DNA from: Bugula neritina
Taxonomy: Eukaryota; Bryozoa; Gymnolaemata; Cheilostomatida; Bugulidae
DNA: 64,000 nucleotides
Reading direction: 5' to 3'
Assembly (NCBI GenBank): GCA_964035545.1
Contig: OZ037766.1
Coordinates: 16,810,222-16,874,221, forward strand
This document shows, piece by piece, positions 37,337 to 51,521 of this stretch. Position 1 is the stretch's first letter, and each line of letters starts with the position of its first letter. Below the pieces are notes generated by a model. The model had not been told where the DNA came from and did no database searches. It saw only the letters and a list, made by a program, of their open reading frames with translations. The translations under genes were made by a program, and so were the position numbers.

Positions 37337-40300
37337 TTCAGCCCAATAATCTAAAAAGTAAATATATTTGATCTTTTTTAATTATGTCATCAGTAACATA
37401 CAAATTCAAATTAACTCTCTAACAAGCCAATTCAAATGAGCTTTCAATTTAAAAGGTCTGACTTTTTCATGATGTCATCTTTTATAACCCCTAAAATAGG
37501 AATAAAATATTTTATTTTTACCTTGAGGACCCAATTTTCAAGATTACATTTAATAGAACATGGTTATAGAATTCTTTTTGGTCACCATCAAATAATATAT
37601 GTGCAAATTAAAAAACACGATTTACTTTAGGAAGTAAAATTTTCAATTTCAATTAATGCAGAATAACGTTATACAAAGACAAAATCATGTATAAGATGAC
37701 AATCTATAATATTCCATAGTATTTTGACGTAAAGTTTGCAGCAGTAATATGCAGCAGGTAAAAATTTTCATTGATGAGCCTTATCCTCTACTTCGTGTAG
37801 CACTTTTTAACAAATTCCTCAAAAACTTGCTGCAAGACAATATTAAGCTACTAGTTGGCTAAGGCAAAATCTTATTCTTATAATGAATACTGGTTACATA
37901 AATGCTTCATTACTAATATCAAGTTGATATCAAAACAAACCCATTTTACAACCTAATTATTATTGACAGAACAACTTCATAAAGTGAAATCTAAAAGCAG
38001 TTTTCTTCCACCAATTTACCATCAAACGAACTTTCAACAGAAATGTTTAGTTGCTTAGTTTATTGAAATTATGGCTCCTATATATTATAAACTGTCTTAC
38101 AAAATAGTGATATAAGTAAGAATTGGTACAATTACTACTAAATCTACAACTAAATCAGGCATAGTATTATAGCAAGTATTGATTATTTTGACTACACCAA
38201 GAATGGATTGGAGTAATGGCTTGCATGGTTGAGATAGAAAGGAAATGAACTTAGAGTTTTCTTGGCATTCAAGCCATGCCTCATTAATGTGGTAACTAAA
38301 TGAGCACCTCACAAACCTTTGGTAGGTGCTGCATGCATGTATATATTATGTAAATATTTCAATCGATAAGCCAGAAAACTTAGTACATATTATGTTTAAT
38401 GTGCAGCATAATATGAAAAGTTAGTAAACTTTTATAATCAAAACAACTTTGGTTTACATGCCAATTGATGGGTGAGCAATTCACTATATACACACATATT
38501 ACCTATCTACAACCCTTGTAAAGTTAATATAGAAATATATCAGTTTCATTCTCTTATGCCTGACAAACAGCATGAAGCTATTTGCTACATTTTTCCTGTG
38601 ATTAGTTTTAGAGTTCCTTTATTTCTTATTAACATCAAGTTTTAAATAAAAGCTGTTTTGAGCAAGTAGGTATGCTTCCTGCTGTTTCTATGGTAGGTAG
38701 AACCCACACAAGGTAGTTTACTAAGTGAGAGTTCAAGTTGTTCAATGAATAGACTTCAAATAGCCGTAATGAGCACATTTATAATAATCTGAAGTAAAGT
38801 AATTGTTTGCCATTTGGGTTATTATTAGACATCCATCAACAGTTAAGATGTATTGATTTTTAACAGCTCTAAAACACTCTTTAATCTTTTCATGTGAGCT
38901 CTTATTAAATTATCAACTGTTTCTAAATTCCCTAACTTGTGTAGTTTTAAAATATTGCTCAGTTTGATTGATATTGGTAAATTTCACGCTCTTGTATAAT
39001 TTGACCAGCTATGCAGTACAGTATTTGCAGTCTGTCATAATTACTAAATAAATGATTGAACTTAAAAATTTCTAAATCAAAATCAAGTTTACTTCCACTG
39101 GCTATTTTATATTATAGCAACTTTGCCATTTTCCAAGTTTTACAAGCTAATTATTTTGTAGTCATACTATATGCAAGATTTATTCCTAACTTATGCAAAC
39201 AGCTCCTTTTAGCCTGTTTGAAATGATCTCTAAAAATAGAGCATAAAATTTGAAGTCTTGATATTATTTTAGTTCATTAGTATATAGTATAGTAATAATA
39301 AATGCAATTTATTAGCACTCACTATCTTAGTACCAGATATAGTTGTATGTTAAAACCGATAAAATGACACTTTTTGGAAATTGCACACAAACATCAGTAA
39401 GCATACATATGCTTTCTGAAACAGCCAAAATCGCTAAAATTTAGCAGTACATATACTGTATATGGAATATACTTTATGGTGCAGCTGTCACATTAGCCAT
39501 TATAAGCATATTTTACTTGTGCATTTCGCACAGTTCAAGTGTATAATATTCTTCAGACACTGTTTAATATTACACTACCAATTATTTAGTAATTAAATAG
39601 TATTATGCAGTATTTATAATTCTAAGGTTCAACCAAAAAAATCCAAAATATGTAATTCACATGTAAAGTTTTAGAGACCAAAATTTAGCAGTACCTACTT
39701 AAAGGCTGTTATATTTTATTTTAAAAATTTTATGCATTTCATTCTTCATCTACTTTGGCATCTAGCCTAAACATTTATATTAATATCAGTTACTCACATT
39801 ATATTAATATTGATATTAGCTATATGCTACTTCCACTTCTTTTATAATTTATTTGTTACTTAAAACTATCTTGTCACACTCATCACTAAAAATATAATAT
39901 ACAGGTACACTTACTTTATATAGATTACCAACGTGTTAAATTGTTGTACAAAAACATACATGTTCAAAATTGCATAAATTAGTTTTTTCTAGTTCCTAAT
40001 TTTTAAAAACGTTGGCTCTGCATTCTCTATAACCTTATATTATATATTCATGTATGCTGCTTCATTTAAATTTAATTTATGAATGGTGAGAGATAAATAA
40101 AGCTTACCTTAGTACAATGTAGCAGGCAAGATTTATAGTGTCAATTATTTAAGCATGTAGCTGCAGGTGTTATGATTTAATTGCATGCAGGTTCTTCTGA
40201 CTTTAAGTGCAGTTTGTATAAATTGACAAACAAAGTGTTTGCAAAGCAGATTTCCATAGATAGTTGTTGCTCTGCCATTGATCAAAGCTAAACTGGATAC

Positions 40301-42968
40301 TCGTGTTATAACAGTTCATACAAGTATCTCAATGGTTGTATAGTAATCCATGTAATCTATATGGATCGATATATTACTCTAGTCCTCAATGTGTGGCATT
40401 ATTTGTGAGCAGCAATGCTTTGTATTGTACTAGGTGTTGGCATATATTCCTAACATATCCAATAAAACCAGGGTATAACCACAATTTTCTACACCAATTA
40501 ATGGAAACATGCCACATGTACACACCCACCACCCACACACAAATTTCACTAATCAGTGTAACAAATCTGAAAAGAATAATTTGAGAAATATACCAGCCTT
40601 AGTTTTTATTATGACTTCTTACTTGTTAAAAGTGAAACAGATACAAGTTTGCTTAAACAGATTTCGACACAAATGCCAACAGTAATTTCACATAAGACAA
40701 ACATTTTATAACTTGCATGTGTATAATTATCTATGCTATACTATTCTAACTTTTCTTAAAACATAATCTTAGTCTGTAGGTATGCCTAGTTTATAACAGT
40801 AATCAATTTGTTGTAAAATCTAGCTGAATAAAAATTTTATTTTCTGTTTCAACTGCAAATAAGCTGTAAAACAGTAGCTCCCATTGGCTACTACCTAATA
40901 TTTTTTCATCAACTGGCAAGTTATCAATAGATAAGGCAACTCTAATATAGTTAACTTCCCAAGTTAGAGATCTATTACTGCATACTATAAAGTTATACGA
41001 TAACAACATAGTAGTTGGATTAAGTGATAGGTACATATCAAACAAGTTAAACCAAGTTATACATATAAATATAATTATGTGCGATTGGAAAGCTTGTTAT
41101 CTCATCTCTAGTAATATGTTGGCAAACTTAAAATTTTTAAAACCTATTTTCACAGAATGTCTATATCTAAACTACACTAAGTTCTAATGACTTGAATGGA
41201 TCCGCACAGGATAGACATGCACCTAAAATGAACATTAACACACTTATGTACACATAAACATCTACACAATGCACAAAATATACACATACATTTATAACTA
41301 GGACATTTAGAGGCTAAACTTTCTTACAATTGACTATCCTTGAGATATTTTATTAAACCAGCTGGGGAGAGCTGCTTTGTTTTAGTCATGAGTCTACGAT
41401 GCACAAATTAAACAACAATAGACTTTGACGAACTAAACTGACTCAAAATAGCTTTGCGACTGTGATGAAAACAAAACACCCTTCCAGCACACAAAAATAA
41501 ACTGCTTTATTTGTAGACTATGTAATGCAAAATACGTAACAATCCATACTAATCAATATAGTTATGCTTCTGAAGGCAACAAAAATCAAATGCTTGATCA
41601 AGGATAAGCAAATACCATAGATCTATGGCTGTCAATTAAGCTATTGTTTGAACATTGTTAAGCAAAATATGTATACCTCTTCAAATTTGTTTATTGCACC
41701 TACAGTTTCCCATCTGACAAGTGGTCATCAGTGACTATTAATAGCACAAATTTATTGTGGAGTTGTTTTTGTGCAGCTCACCAAACTGGAAAATGGTGTG
41801 GGAAGAACAATGCTGCTAAGTTTATATTCTATATTCTAAAATAGTCTGTCATGAGGGCATCCTCAATTTATGCTTCAAATTTTGCTTGCTTGCTCAATTT
41901 ATGGTTACCCCAATAACCAATTCTCTCAAGAAAAACTCAATTGCTGATAGATGTCGTCACATTTATGTACTTTACTCAAATTTAAAAAAATTACCAGCTG
42001 TATTTATTGAGTTTTTAGACTTTATAATAAAAAGTTTCACATGGAAACCAGGTGATAACTGTGCTGGTTGTTCCAACACTAAGAGTTGCAATGAATGATT
42101 AAACAATTTGCAACTGATCATACTGAAGCATCTGGCTATAACTTACATCCTTAGGTAGGTGTTTGGTTATTTACTGTTCAGCAACAGTCTGTGGGAGCCG
42201 ATATTGCTGCACCATGACATTAGATGAGAGACTAGCAGGCTGAACTTTTCAGCCCACAAAATATGAGCTTCTCACAAGAGTAAATTTGAAGTATGCAATA
42301 GGAAGCAAATTATTAATTATTTATCACTTGTTTTTTTATGTGTTTGTTTGCTTTAATATAATATGTACTTTTAAAAGCACCCAACCCATAACCAGTTCAG
42401 AAAATGTTATTCTGATAAGCTATCATACCAGCAATGACTCAAAATGGTCATGCTTTTACAAAAATACCTCCTGCTTTGGAAGTTCAACCTAACCTCTAAC
42501 AGATTTACAGCACAATCTTGAGTCAACTTTTTGGAAAATATTTATACAGTCATAATTGAGCAGAATTTAAAGACAAAAAAAACAAAATGTTAATCACAAA
42601 AACATGTAGTGGGTTAAATCTAGTAAAATCTGGATGAGTATTCAATAAAACCTCAAAAAATCTTCAACGATTAATAGAACTAGATTCTACATCCCATATA
42701 AAGCATCAAATTACATACAATAATAAAAATCAGGTGAAGACTTCAATGCCAATATTAGGCACAATTTACTACTATGTAATGACGTGGTAGTTATAAGCAC
42801 AATATAAAACAATAACAGAAACAGCAACAGTAATGTACAATAAAAGCTGACAGATTTGACAAACACACACAAATGTTAAAATGATGATATACAAGTAAAT
42901 CGCACCAGTGTAATTTTGATATTATGATATATTAGTAACAAATGTCACTGAGGTGAGAAGTATTGCTT
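37337..42968. other. Receptor upstream region / PTDSS2 downstream region; no further gene seen
   Basis: About 5.6 kb of AT-rich sequence. It should contain the promoter and untranslated first exon(s) of the muscarinic receptor, because an acceptor lies at 37351-37352 on the minus strand, but I could not place the matching donor. Short open frames at 40.3, 40.8, 41.9 and 42.3 kb lack splice-bounded coding character. Confidence 0.5.
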
Positions 42969-45900
42969 TTAACACTTTTTCTTTCTGACTGCCGCGTCAC
43001 CACCACTAGGCTCTTTGGCTACTTTACTTTTCTTTAGAGACTTATCATGGGCTGAGTGCCTGGGACTGACTTTGGAGTGCGTGTGTAAGAATATGTGTGT
43101 TCTGAGGTAGAATTTCCAAATGGTAAATATTAAAAGGCATATAATGGCAGAGAGCCAGAACACGCACATGTGGAATGGAATAGGTTTAAATACTGTTTGA
43201 GGTTCAAATTTCATTGAGACCAAAGCTTCCGTTATAATAATGGTCGCTATAATCCAAGATTGTCTGCCAAATCTTTCACAGTTCCTACAAAAATCAAGAA
43301 TTTATAAAATTCAAGTTGATTTTACAAAAGTTGATTTAGATGCTAAAAGAAGGCTGGTCTATAATTACTAGAGCATTATCAGTGGTACCAGGGCTCCAGT
43401 ATTTCAACAAAGTTATAGACAGACCGATACAAAGATTTTAAAGACCAACACTGAATAAAATAAGAAAAGACAACTCCAGTTTACAACCTACCACAATTAT
43501 TATTGAAAATATTTCACTTTCTATAACTCAGGCACACTGGGTTTAGTTAGAACAAACAATGATACTTTTTTTACAGGATCAACAAATAGTGAAAACTGAT
43601 GGAACATCAGATAAACTGCTACTTTACAGGTTATCATGATCTGCTGTTGCATTAAAAATGATTTTATAGGCAGTTTTACTTTCTGTTATCTCAGTAGGGA
43701 CAGCAAAACCTCTAAAAATGTCATCAATCACAATATTCCATCACAAAATGCTGTCAAACTGACTAAATTAAATTTAGTTTAGACTTACACCAAAATAAAC
43801 ATTACATCTACACTTACGGATTGTCTAGGTACTCAAAGGTTTCCCTCATAGCCACAGTGCCCCAGAGAGCAATAAACACAATTCGTATGATGCAGAGGGT
43901 GTGGTCAGGAGCCAGCCATAATATCAACTTGAGGTAGAAGTTGTTCAACTCAGCCATTATAAACTACAAGTATTGTTAGGTGGTATTTCAGTTGGAATAT
44001 TGCAGCATGGGTTATAGTAGCAAAAATATAGAAATATTAAATGCTAAAATGTTGATAAGTTGAATATTCTTGAACCAAAGAAATGTAATGCTTTGCATTT
44101 TGAAACTACAGTGAACTTTGGATGAGTAAAAAGTTAAATTTGCTAAAAATTATAAACAATAGCATTGAGGAATCACGTTGAAGACGACATCAAACTTTGC
44201 TGGAACCACTGCAACATGAACCAATTTACTACAACTAGGAATTGCTATACAAAATAGGAAGAATAAGACTTGACATGACAACTCACCATTGCAATCACCC
44301 CCAGCATGGCACACCACCTCTTCAGACTAAGAGTTGGCTTCCATTCAAAGTCTGTCCAGCTGTAAGGAGTGAACTGTGCAGCAAGTCTCTGGAACTTCTC
44401 TCGGTAAGATGGAAGATTCCAGATGCCTCGCCAGTGGTACTTCTTCCATGAGAGATAGTCTAGTGTCCTCATGCCCAGCCAGATACCCATTCCATTGCAT
44501 ACTATTATATCCATAATCCACTGCATCAAACAGAAATTATACATCATATTACGTATATTCAGTAGTCACCTGTATGCAGTAGTTACACTACACCAATTAC
44601 TACATCAAATCTGAACAGAAAATACCGCTCTTCGAACAATGAGCGGGAACTCAGCAATCAAAGAGTCTTACTACTATCTGTTTAACAAGGATTCCACAAC
44701 ATGTACACATAAAATGAATTTGGTTGGGTATACAACTCTTATGTTGTGTTTGTGTTGCAGTCAAAATATTTCTGCAGATTTTAGTAAGACATAGGTATAT
44801 GTAACTAGTAAAGTTGCGTTTATACTTTCATGATTTTCAGTCAGAAATTCAATTTGGCTGAGTTGAAATTTCACCGATTTGTGTTGCATTGTAAAAGCCA
44901 CTAATCAAAATTTTTGGCTTGTGATAACGTAACCTGCCGATTTGAGAATAACAATCAATGGGAATGATAACTCCTTGTAGATAGGCCTATCGGTATTCAT
45001 GTTTATAATTATATTGGCTGCCTTTCTAAATTATCACTTTTATGCTGACAACTCAACTAATTCATTACGTTTTCAAAGAGCATCAAATAGTGATTAGGCG
45101 AGTTATATTTGAATATTAGAAAGTAAGCTTCGACATTAATATGACTTTAGTAAAACTATAGAGGAGTACAAGTGATATTAACTGAAACTCGGAACTTTTC
45201 AGTAAAGGTGTAAACGTAACTTTAGCCTTGCTTTGGGTTTATGTCTTGCAGAAAGTCATAATAAAAAGAAGTTAAAAAAAGATGCGTATATTCAAAATTG
45301 ACTGCATAAGCTGAGTTTTTACAATTGGTGCCAGTCTACCAATAGACAGTGAAAAAACATACGTGATCCCACCAGCATTCGGCAAAGTTCGGCACTTGGT
45401 GCTCCAGTGTGTACTCCATCACCTCAAACAGAATACTGAGTGTGTGACACAGCCAATAGTCTCTCAGCATAAGAGTCTTGATCCACCAGCCAAAGAAATG
45501 AGTCGGCACAAACAAATCAAACTTTTCCTACCAATCACAGCAGTCGTTACAGAGAATAAATGCATATTTACAGTTGGAACTTTTATTGCTGATTTGGAGC
45601 TGCTCTCGTATTTTATATAAATATTTATAACATTATTTTACCAATTTGCTATTCATTGATATAAACCGAAATTCCATAGCTTTATCTATGAAGTCATCAA
45701 TACAATCTCCAGAATATGACAAGTAAGTAATTCTTGAAACACTCATAACTTTAATACTCAATTAGCTTTACAGCATCTAGATAAGATAAATACAAAAGAG
45801 CAGGCAGCTCATCCGATCTTTAGTATGGCACCCGGTCACATTGCAATATGGACATCTTGATACACATGCAAGGTGAAGCATATTTTCTGGCTAATATTTC

Positions 45901-48900
45901 TGTACTTATTAACTCTGATACTAAATATAACATAGATATTATAATATAAAATATAATTGAAAATATTAATTTATTTGAACTACTAAATGTACATAACTTA
46001 TTCACATTACATCCAAATAATCAAAAAAGAATCTTGTATATTGAAATTTCCTAAACTTGCAAGTTGATATCTTACTGAACTAGCCAGCCATTGAGATATC
46101 TTACTGGACTAGCCAGCCATTGAGATATCTTACTGGACTAGCTAGCCATTGAGGTATCTTACTGGACTAGCCAGCCATTGAGATATCTTACTGAAACACA
46201 ACCTTTAATCAATCCTTCATAAAAAGAATGGTAATAGTAATAGTACTTTTCTCATGTTAATTATTTTTAACAGCACTATTATCATAGAAAAATACTTAGT
46301 ACCAACAAGAGAAATAAATAAAATACCGACATATAACATTACTGGTTAAGCAGAAGTATAAGTTACCTACTTATAGTCAGCCAAATACTTACTATAACGT
46401 TGTGCCACGGGTCAGCGGGATTGGCGGCATCATATATCACACAGTTATTGGCATAACTTCTCTCGGGCAGGGGAACACCTAACTTTGGGTCAAATACCTT
46501 CATTAGTGTTCTTGAGTAATCCACAGTCTAGAAAAAGGAAGCTTTATATAGGCTACTATTTAATCTAAACTAGTCAATATAATATACACTATTGCATCTG
46601 ATGTTAGTCTGAGTCATATCAAAATAACACATTTCACGTCTCCCTATCGTTTATACAAGAGGTAACTTCCCCAATAATGGCGCCCGTTACTTACTCAACA
46701 TTTGAAATTGAAACAAGAATAATTTTATGCCATAGATTTCCAATAGTATTTCAGCCAAAAATGGGGTCTAAACCTATGACATGCTATGAAAAGGAAATCA
46801 GTGAGCTATGAAGGGAGGACTGCATTAATACAACAGGCGTCCAATCATATTAGAGCAATACTTTCCTGGCTAACACATTGTAGCCAAAAGAAGGTTTAAT
46901 TTTAGATGTTTCTTCATAGAAACTTTGAAACTGGGTAACATTTTATATCTCTTGTTTAGCTCCTTGTGCTGCATTTATTTTTAATATAGCCTCAGTTGTT
47001 CTTAGTATAGCCCCAGTTATTTTTAGTATAGCCTCAGTTATTCTTAGTATAGCCTCAGTCAACTTTACTAACTGGTCATTATACTCAGTTATTACTGCAG
47101 GATTAGGTGTTCACGCCTCTAAAATGTATTTTATCTTTTCTATTCTAGTCAAAATTTTTATATAATCTGCAGAAACAGTTTCCAAATTTAAACTACAACA
47201 GCTATATACACTTGTTTGCGAACAGAGCAGTATGTTTATTGTCTAAACAATAAACATACAGTAACAGTAATGGTAAAGGTTTTGCATCTCCTAACTTTTG
47301 TAGTCAACATTTTACAGTCCCTAACACCTATGACTCAAGAGTTGGACATCCTAGGACTTGTGTTACTCTTGTATTATTTCACTATTGCTTAGTACTACTG
47401 CATAAAGCATATATGAAAGCTTTATGTAACAACTTAAAATCTGCAGCCTTTTAATTCCAAATTTAAAAGTTCAGCACTTAATTTTATAGCAAAGGAAACT
47501 CTTAGCCTCCATTCTATCACCATGAAGTCTGAACTGCCACACACCACACAATTGGTACATTTTAATTATAATTAATTACAACTGTTATTGTAATTCCAGC
47601 TAGATCTAACACACAGGTAGCTCTAAAAGTGCATCAACATTGATGTTTTGGTCAAGGTGTGGCCACATGAAGTAAATTTTCTCACTGAAAACCTCACACA
47701 GAGGGCAACATAGGGGGCTGTTTGTGCAGATTTCATGTGGTCAAAATGCTGAAAAGTATATCTTCTTTTTTTGAAAACTCTCAGTTTTATTTTAAGTTAC
47801 TCGCACACTATAGCGACTACTGAGGAAAATTTCAAAATGAAACAACTTGCAACACCGCAGTAATGGCAATGTATCACGGTGGCAAATAACTCTTTCAGCA
47901 GATTATTCATAAACTTAATTTGAGATTTTGGTTGGCCTGGCCTTTGCAAGTAACGGAGTTCAGAAAGTAGAAACCTTAATTAGTAGAGTGAATTGATACC
48001 TGAAACAACAGGAAGATCAGCGCTAGTTCATATACAATGCCCAGACACAGTACCAACCTCCAGAAAGCTAAAAATAAACAGTATGTCACATTATTATAGT
48101 TTTCTGCTATGCAGCAGTGTGATGAGATTACAAGAACTATAGGAGAGACAACTCCAAGACCTTATGGCACCAGGAGTTGATATCTTACACTGTTACATAA
48201 ATTTATTGTTTGTTTATTTATCATGTAATATAGTCATGTTTCACATACACAGGGGATGTCTAGTTTTCACCAATTATTAAACACATATTTAATAACAGTC
48301 TAGATAGTTATTTAAATATTGTTCAATACTAAATAAATATTCAAAACTACAGCTAAAATCCATTTTTACTGGAACTGCTAAATAATATGGTGAGTTCTAC
48401 AAATAATGACTTGCGTTAAAGAGTTGTAACTCAATTCAACTCAGTCCAGGTTTTGCTGGACAATACTAAAGTTTCGTTTATACCTCTGCTGAAAAAAAAC
48501 AAGTTTTAGTCAATAACACTCGTCTGGTACCCATTTAAAGTCATATTATTAATGTGGAAGCTCACTTTTTCATATTCAAATATAACTAGCCTAATCACTA
48601 TTTGATGCCCTTTGAAAACATAATGAATTAGTTGAGTTGACTGCATAAAAGTGATAATTTAGAAGGGCAGCCAATATAATTATAAACATGGATACCGATA
48701 GGCCTATCTACAAGGAGTTATCATTCCCATTGATTGTTATTCTCAAATTGGCGAATTAAGTTATCCCAGATCGAAAATTTGATGAGGGGCCTTTACAATG
48801 AACTCGGTGAAATTTCAACTAGGCCAAATTGAATTTCCAACTGAAAATTGTGAAGGTATAAACGCAACTTTAGACTTTTCTATCATGTCGGTAACTTGAC

Positions 48901-51521
48901 TGTTGAACTTTGATCCGTTTTGAATGTTAAAGTAGAAGCTAAACACTAGTAGTCCAGAATTGTTCACATAACTAGTTACCCAGCTGTAACGCCTGCATAT
49001 TCATGATGATAGCGAGGTACTTACCAGGATGAGGTCTACAGAATGGGCCGTCTGGCACTTGCGTTACTCCAACAAGCAGGAAGGCTAGCACACAGGCTAT
49101 CAATCCTCTGAAATAGTGGAATAATCATAGAATACGGAATGCATGTATATACTAGAGTATGTTGGGAAGACTATATTGAGAGTGTCTGTGCTACAATCAT
49201 TTCAAAACTATTCTAGCTCTAGTGAAGGAAATAATACCAATCCAGAAGAGGGTAAACTTAGTAGTAAACTCAACAGAAAGGTGGCTTCAAATTGTCAATA
49301 AAATGTAATAGCTCTCAAATCTAGAAAATCAAGCCCTAATACACTACACTTGCAATGTTGTAGCATCCTTCATATCTTATAGACCTTTCCCATGCATTGT
49401 GAATACTATATAATAGTATCTGAAGGATGAAAAGCTTAGGCCATGCAGTGAAGTCATGTTATGAGATATGAAGAGTTATTGAGTTGAAGGTGATAACGAA
49501 ACTTACACTGCATGTGCTGAGTATATACAGCAAGCAGTTTAAAATAATGTTTGGGGTTTGATATAGGAAATATGAATAGAGTGAAAAAAGCAATTTACAA
49601 TATTTAAACTTGGTCTAGACAATGTTGACCATTATTTTTTACCTACAAAATTAATAAACATATCACTCAAATTTTATTTTCAACATTTCCATTAGCCAAA
49701 CTTTTCAAGAAGTTAAATACATAAAGATAGAGATAGATTACTTTTAATGGGGAAGAGGGACTTGCACTATAGTACCAGATTGATTAAAAGAAATGTAGAC
49801 TAATTTAGATTACACAGCAAGCTAAAACATATTAGAATTTATCACTGAGATTGACAACTATAAATAAATTACTCCTCCATACCGTTTAAAGTTGTAATCA
49901 TTGTCGTGAGAATAAGGATCCTCAAATATAGCTACGTACACCATTATTGCAACAAAAACAACTAGAGTGAGTACTGTGTGTGCACGCCTGTAACATAACC
50001 AAAAAAAAATAATGTGTCAATATTGCAAATATAGATTAATCAAAAACAAAACATAAGTATATATAATGATCATGTATACAAAGTACAACACAAGGAATTA
50101 CTAAACACAATGTTGATAGTAGTGCTCAATAGTCTGGCATTTTTAGTCCTTAAAAATAAGAAATTTAGTTATAAAAAATTTTAGTGACCTTTTAAGTAAG
50201 TTCCTACTACGACACTGTCACAAGACATAACATTTGATCAAAAATAACTGATAGCATTTATAATAGCATAAATCATCAATATAACTGAAACATGCATCTA
50301 ATTTTTTCATGACTTATTTCCGTCCTGCACTTTTGAGTTCAACATGCTGTGGTGAGTATAAAGGCAGAGCAGTGTAAAACCACAAGGTATTATTCCACAT
50401 TGTGTTATAATATGTGGCACTGTTTTACCAATTATAGTTTATAACTGTATTTTTAGTTTCGACAAGTAGTAATTCGTAACCCCAGTTTAGTACTGTATCT
50501 ACACTGCACAACACTGTTTATGATAAAGGACCAATCACATTAGTTGAGTTAATGTTCAAACACACTACCTAAATTCTGCTCAGATCAATGTTCTATTATA
50601 AAGTTATTGGGGGAATAACTCTATTTCATAAGCTCAATACTGCTTTATCCAATAGAAAGACACCATTCCACATGCAGCAAAGCACAAACAAAATTGCTTT
50701 CCTAAACCATGAGAAATTCATTTGATCCTTAAGGGTGGTAAGTGAAAGGTTCTGGGGACAGACTCTGCTTGCACTGTTGTGCCCAATACAAGATTCAACA
50801 TTGTACACAATAAACAGTTTCTAGTGGACTCAGCCTGAGACTAGTACGATACTCTCTAACTAACAAGATCAATCTTCCAAAAATATTAAGTGAGCGAAAA
50901 ATGAGTTTATGTCAACCTTTTGTCTTACGATGGCAATCAAAGCTTTATAAAAGAACAAGATTCCATACAGTAGAACTCTACAATTGATAAAGTTAATGAT
51001 CTATTTATCACTCTACTTGTTCAAAGATGCTCCATGTTAAAAAAAAATTAAAAAAAGATTTAAAGAGTTGAATGGTATACAAGCATAATCAAACAAATTC
51101 CTACTAAGCTACATCAACTCACAGCTTTCCAAGACCGGAACTACTTTCATAAACTACTCTGGAACAGTTGGATTAAAAAACTGCTAACAATTCTGTTGAC
51201 CAACTACAAATTTTAATTCCTATAATCAATAATAATAATACTGAATTTAGTGGCATCGCTGGGTGAGCATGTAGCACAGAAATGGATGACCTGCAACACA
51301 AAATTATATACTAACCAAAAGAACGTCATCGTTCCATCGTCATAAACAGGGTGTAATCTCCGAAGCTGCTTTTGATTTTGCCATTCCTTATCCCAGTCAT
51401 GAGCTGTAACGGGTAGTTTGGCCAAAACTTTACGAGGGGAAGTTCCACTTATATTGCTCCAATCAGAGTCGAGGTTAGATTCTCTTCCCTCTTGCAACTC
51501 AGACATGTCACTATCCGCCAT
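42969..51521 (-). CDS. PTDSS2: Phosphatidylserine synthase 2, complete, nine exons, 485 aa
   Basis: Minus-strand exons in order: 51521-51316, 49987-49883, 49107-49025, 48067-48000, 46527-46393, 45527-45363, 44520-44287, 43963-43818 and 43284-42969. All are GT-AG with matching phases (1458 nt). An in-frame TAG precedes the ATG. The enzyme exchanges the ethanolamine head group of phosphatidylethanolamine for serine in the ER and mitochondria-associated membrane. [82 protein letters not shown] and QFTPYSW fit the PTDSS2 branch better than PTDSS1. Several hydrophobic segments follow, consistent with a polytopic protein. The cytosolic N-terminus is acidic and the C-terminus is a Lys-rich tail ending RKKKC. 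Human PTDSS2 is 487 aa, so this is full length. Introns carry two inverted MITEs and two minisatellites. Confidence 0.96.
44821..45222 (+). mobile_element. MITE family B, copy 1 (TA-flanked), in PTDSS2 intron 6
   Basis: 402 bp with ends AAGTTGCGTTTATACTTTCA and a matching inverted end (...GGTGTAAACGTAACTT), flanked by TA on both sides. TA duplication suggests a Tc1/mariner-type transposase acted in trans. It has no coding capacity. Copy 2 at 48469-48870 has the same length and lies in the opposite orientation. Confidence 0.85.
46066..46194. repeat. 29-bp tandem repeat, about 4.4 copies, PTDSS2 intron 5
   Basis: GATATCTTACTGGACTAGCC plus a 9-bp remainder repeats with exact period 29 (starts at 46066, 46095, 46124, 46153 and 46182), with few substitutions. 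Confidence 0.97.
46977..47062. repeat. 21-bp tandem repeat, about four copies, PTDSS2 intron 4
   Basis: The unit TTAGTATAGCCTCAGTTATTC recurs with minor changes over about 85 bp. Confidence 0.9.
48469..48870 (-). mobile_element. MITE family B, copy 2 (inverted), in PTDSS2 intron 3
   Basis: 402 bp, TA on each side (48467-48468 and 48871-48872). The reverse complement aligns with the copy at 44821-45222 along its length, including the AATTATAAACATG and GATAGGCCTATC interior blocks. Same length, same ends. Confidence 0.85.

Noticed and set aside
45363-45620. Plus-strand 85-codon frame
   Set aside because: It lies opposite PTDSS2 exon 6, which is the real coding sequence on the minus strand.
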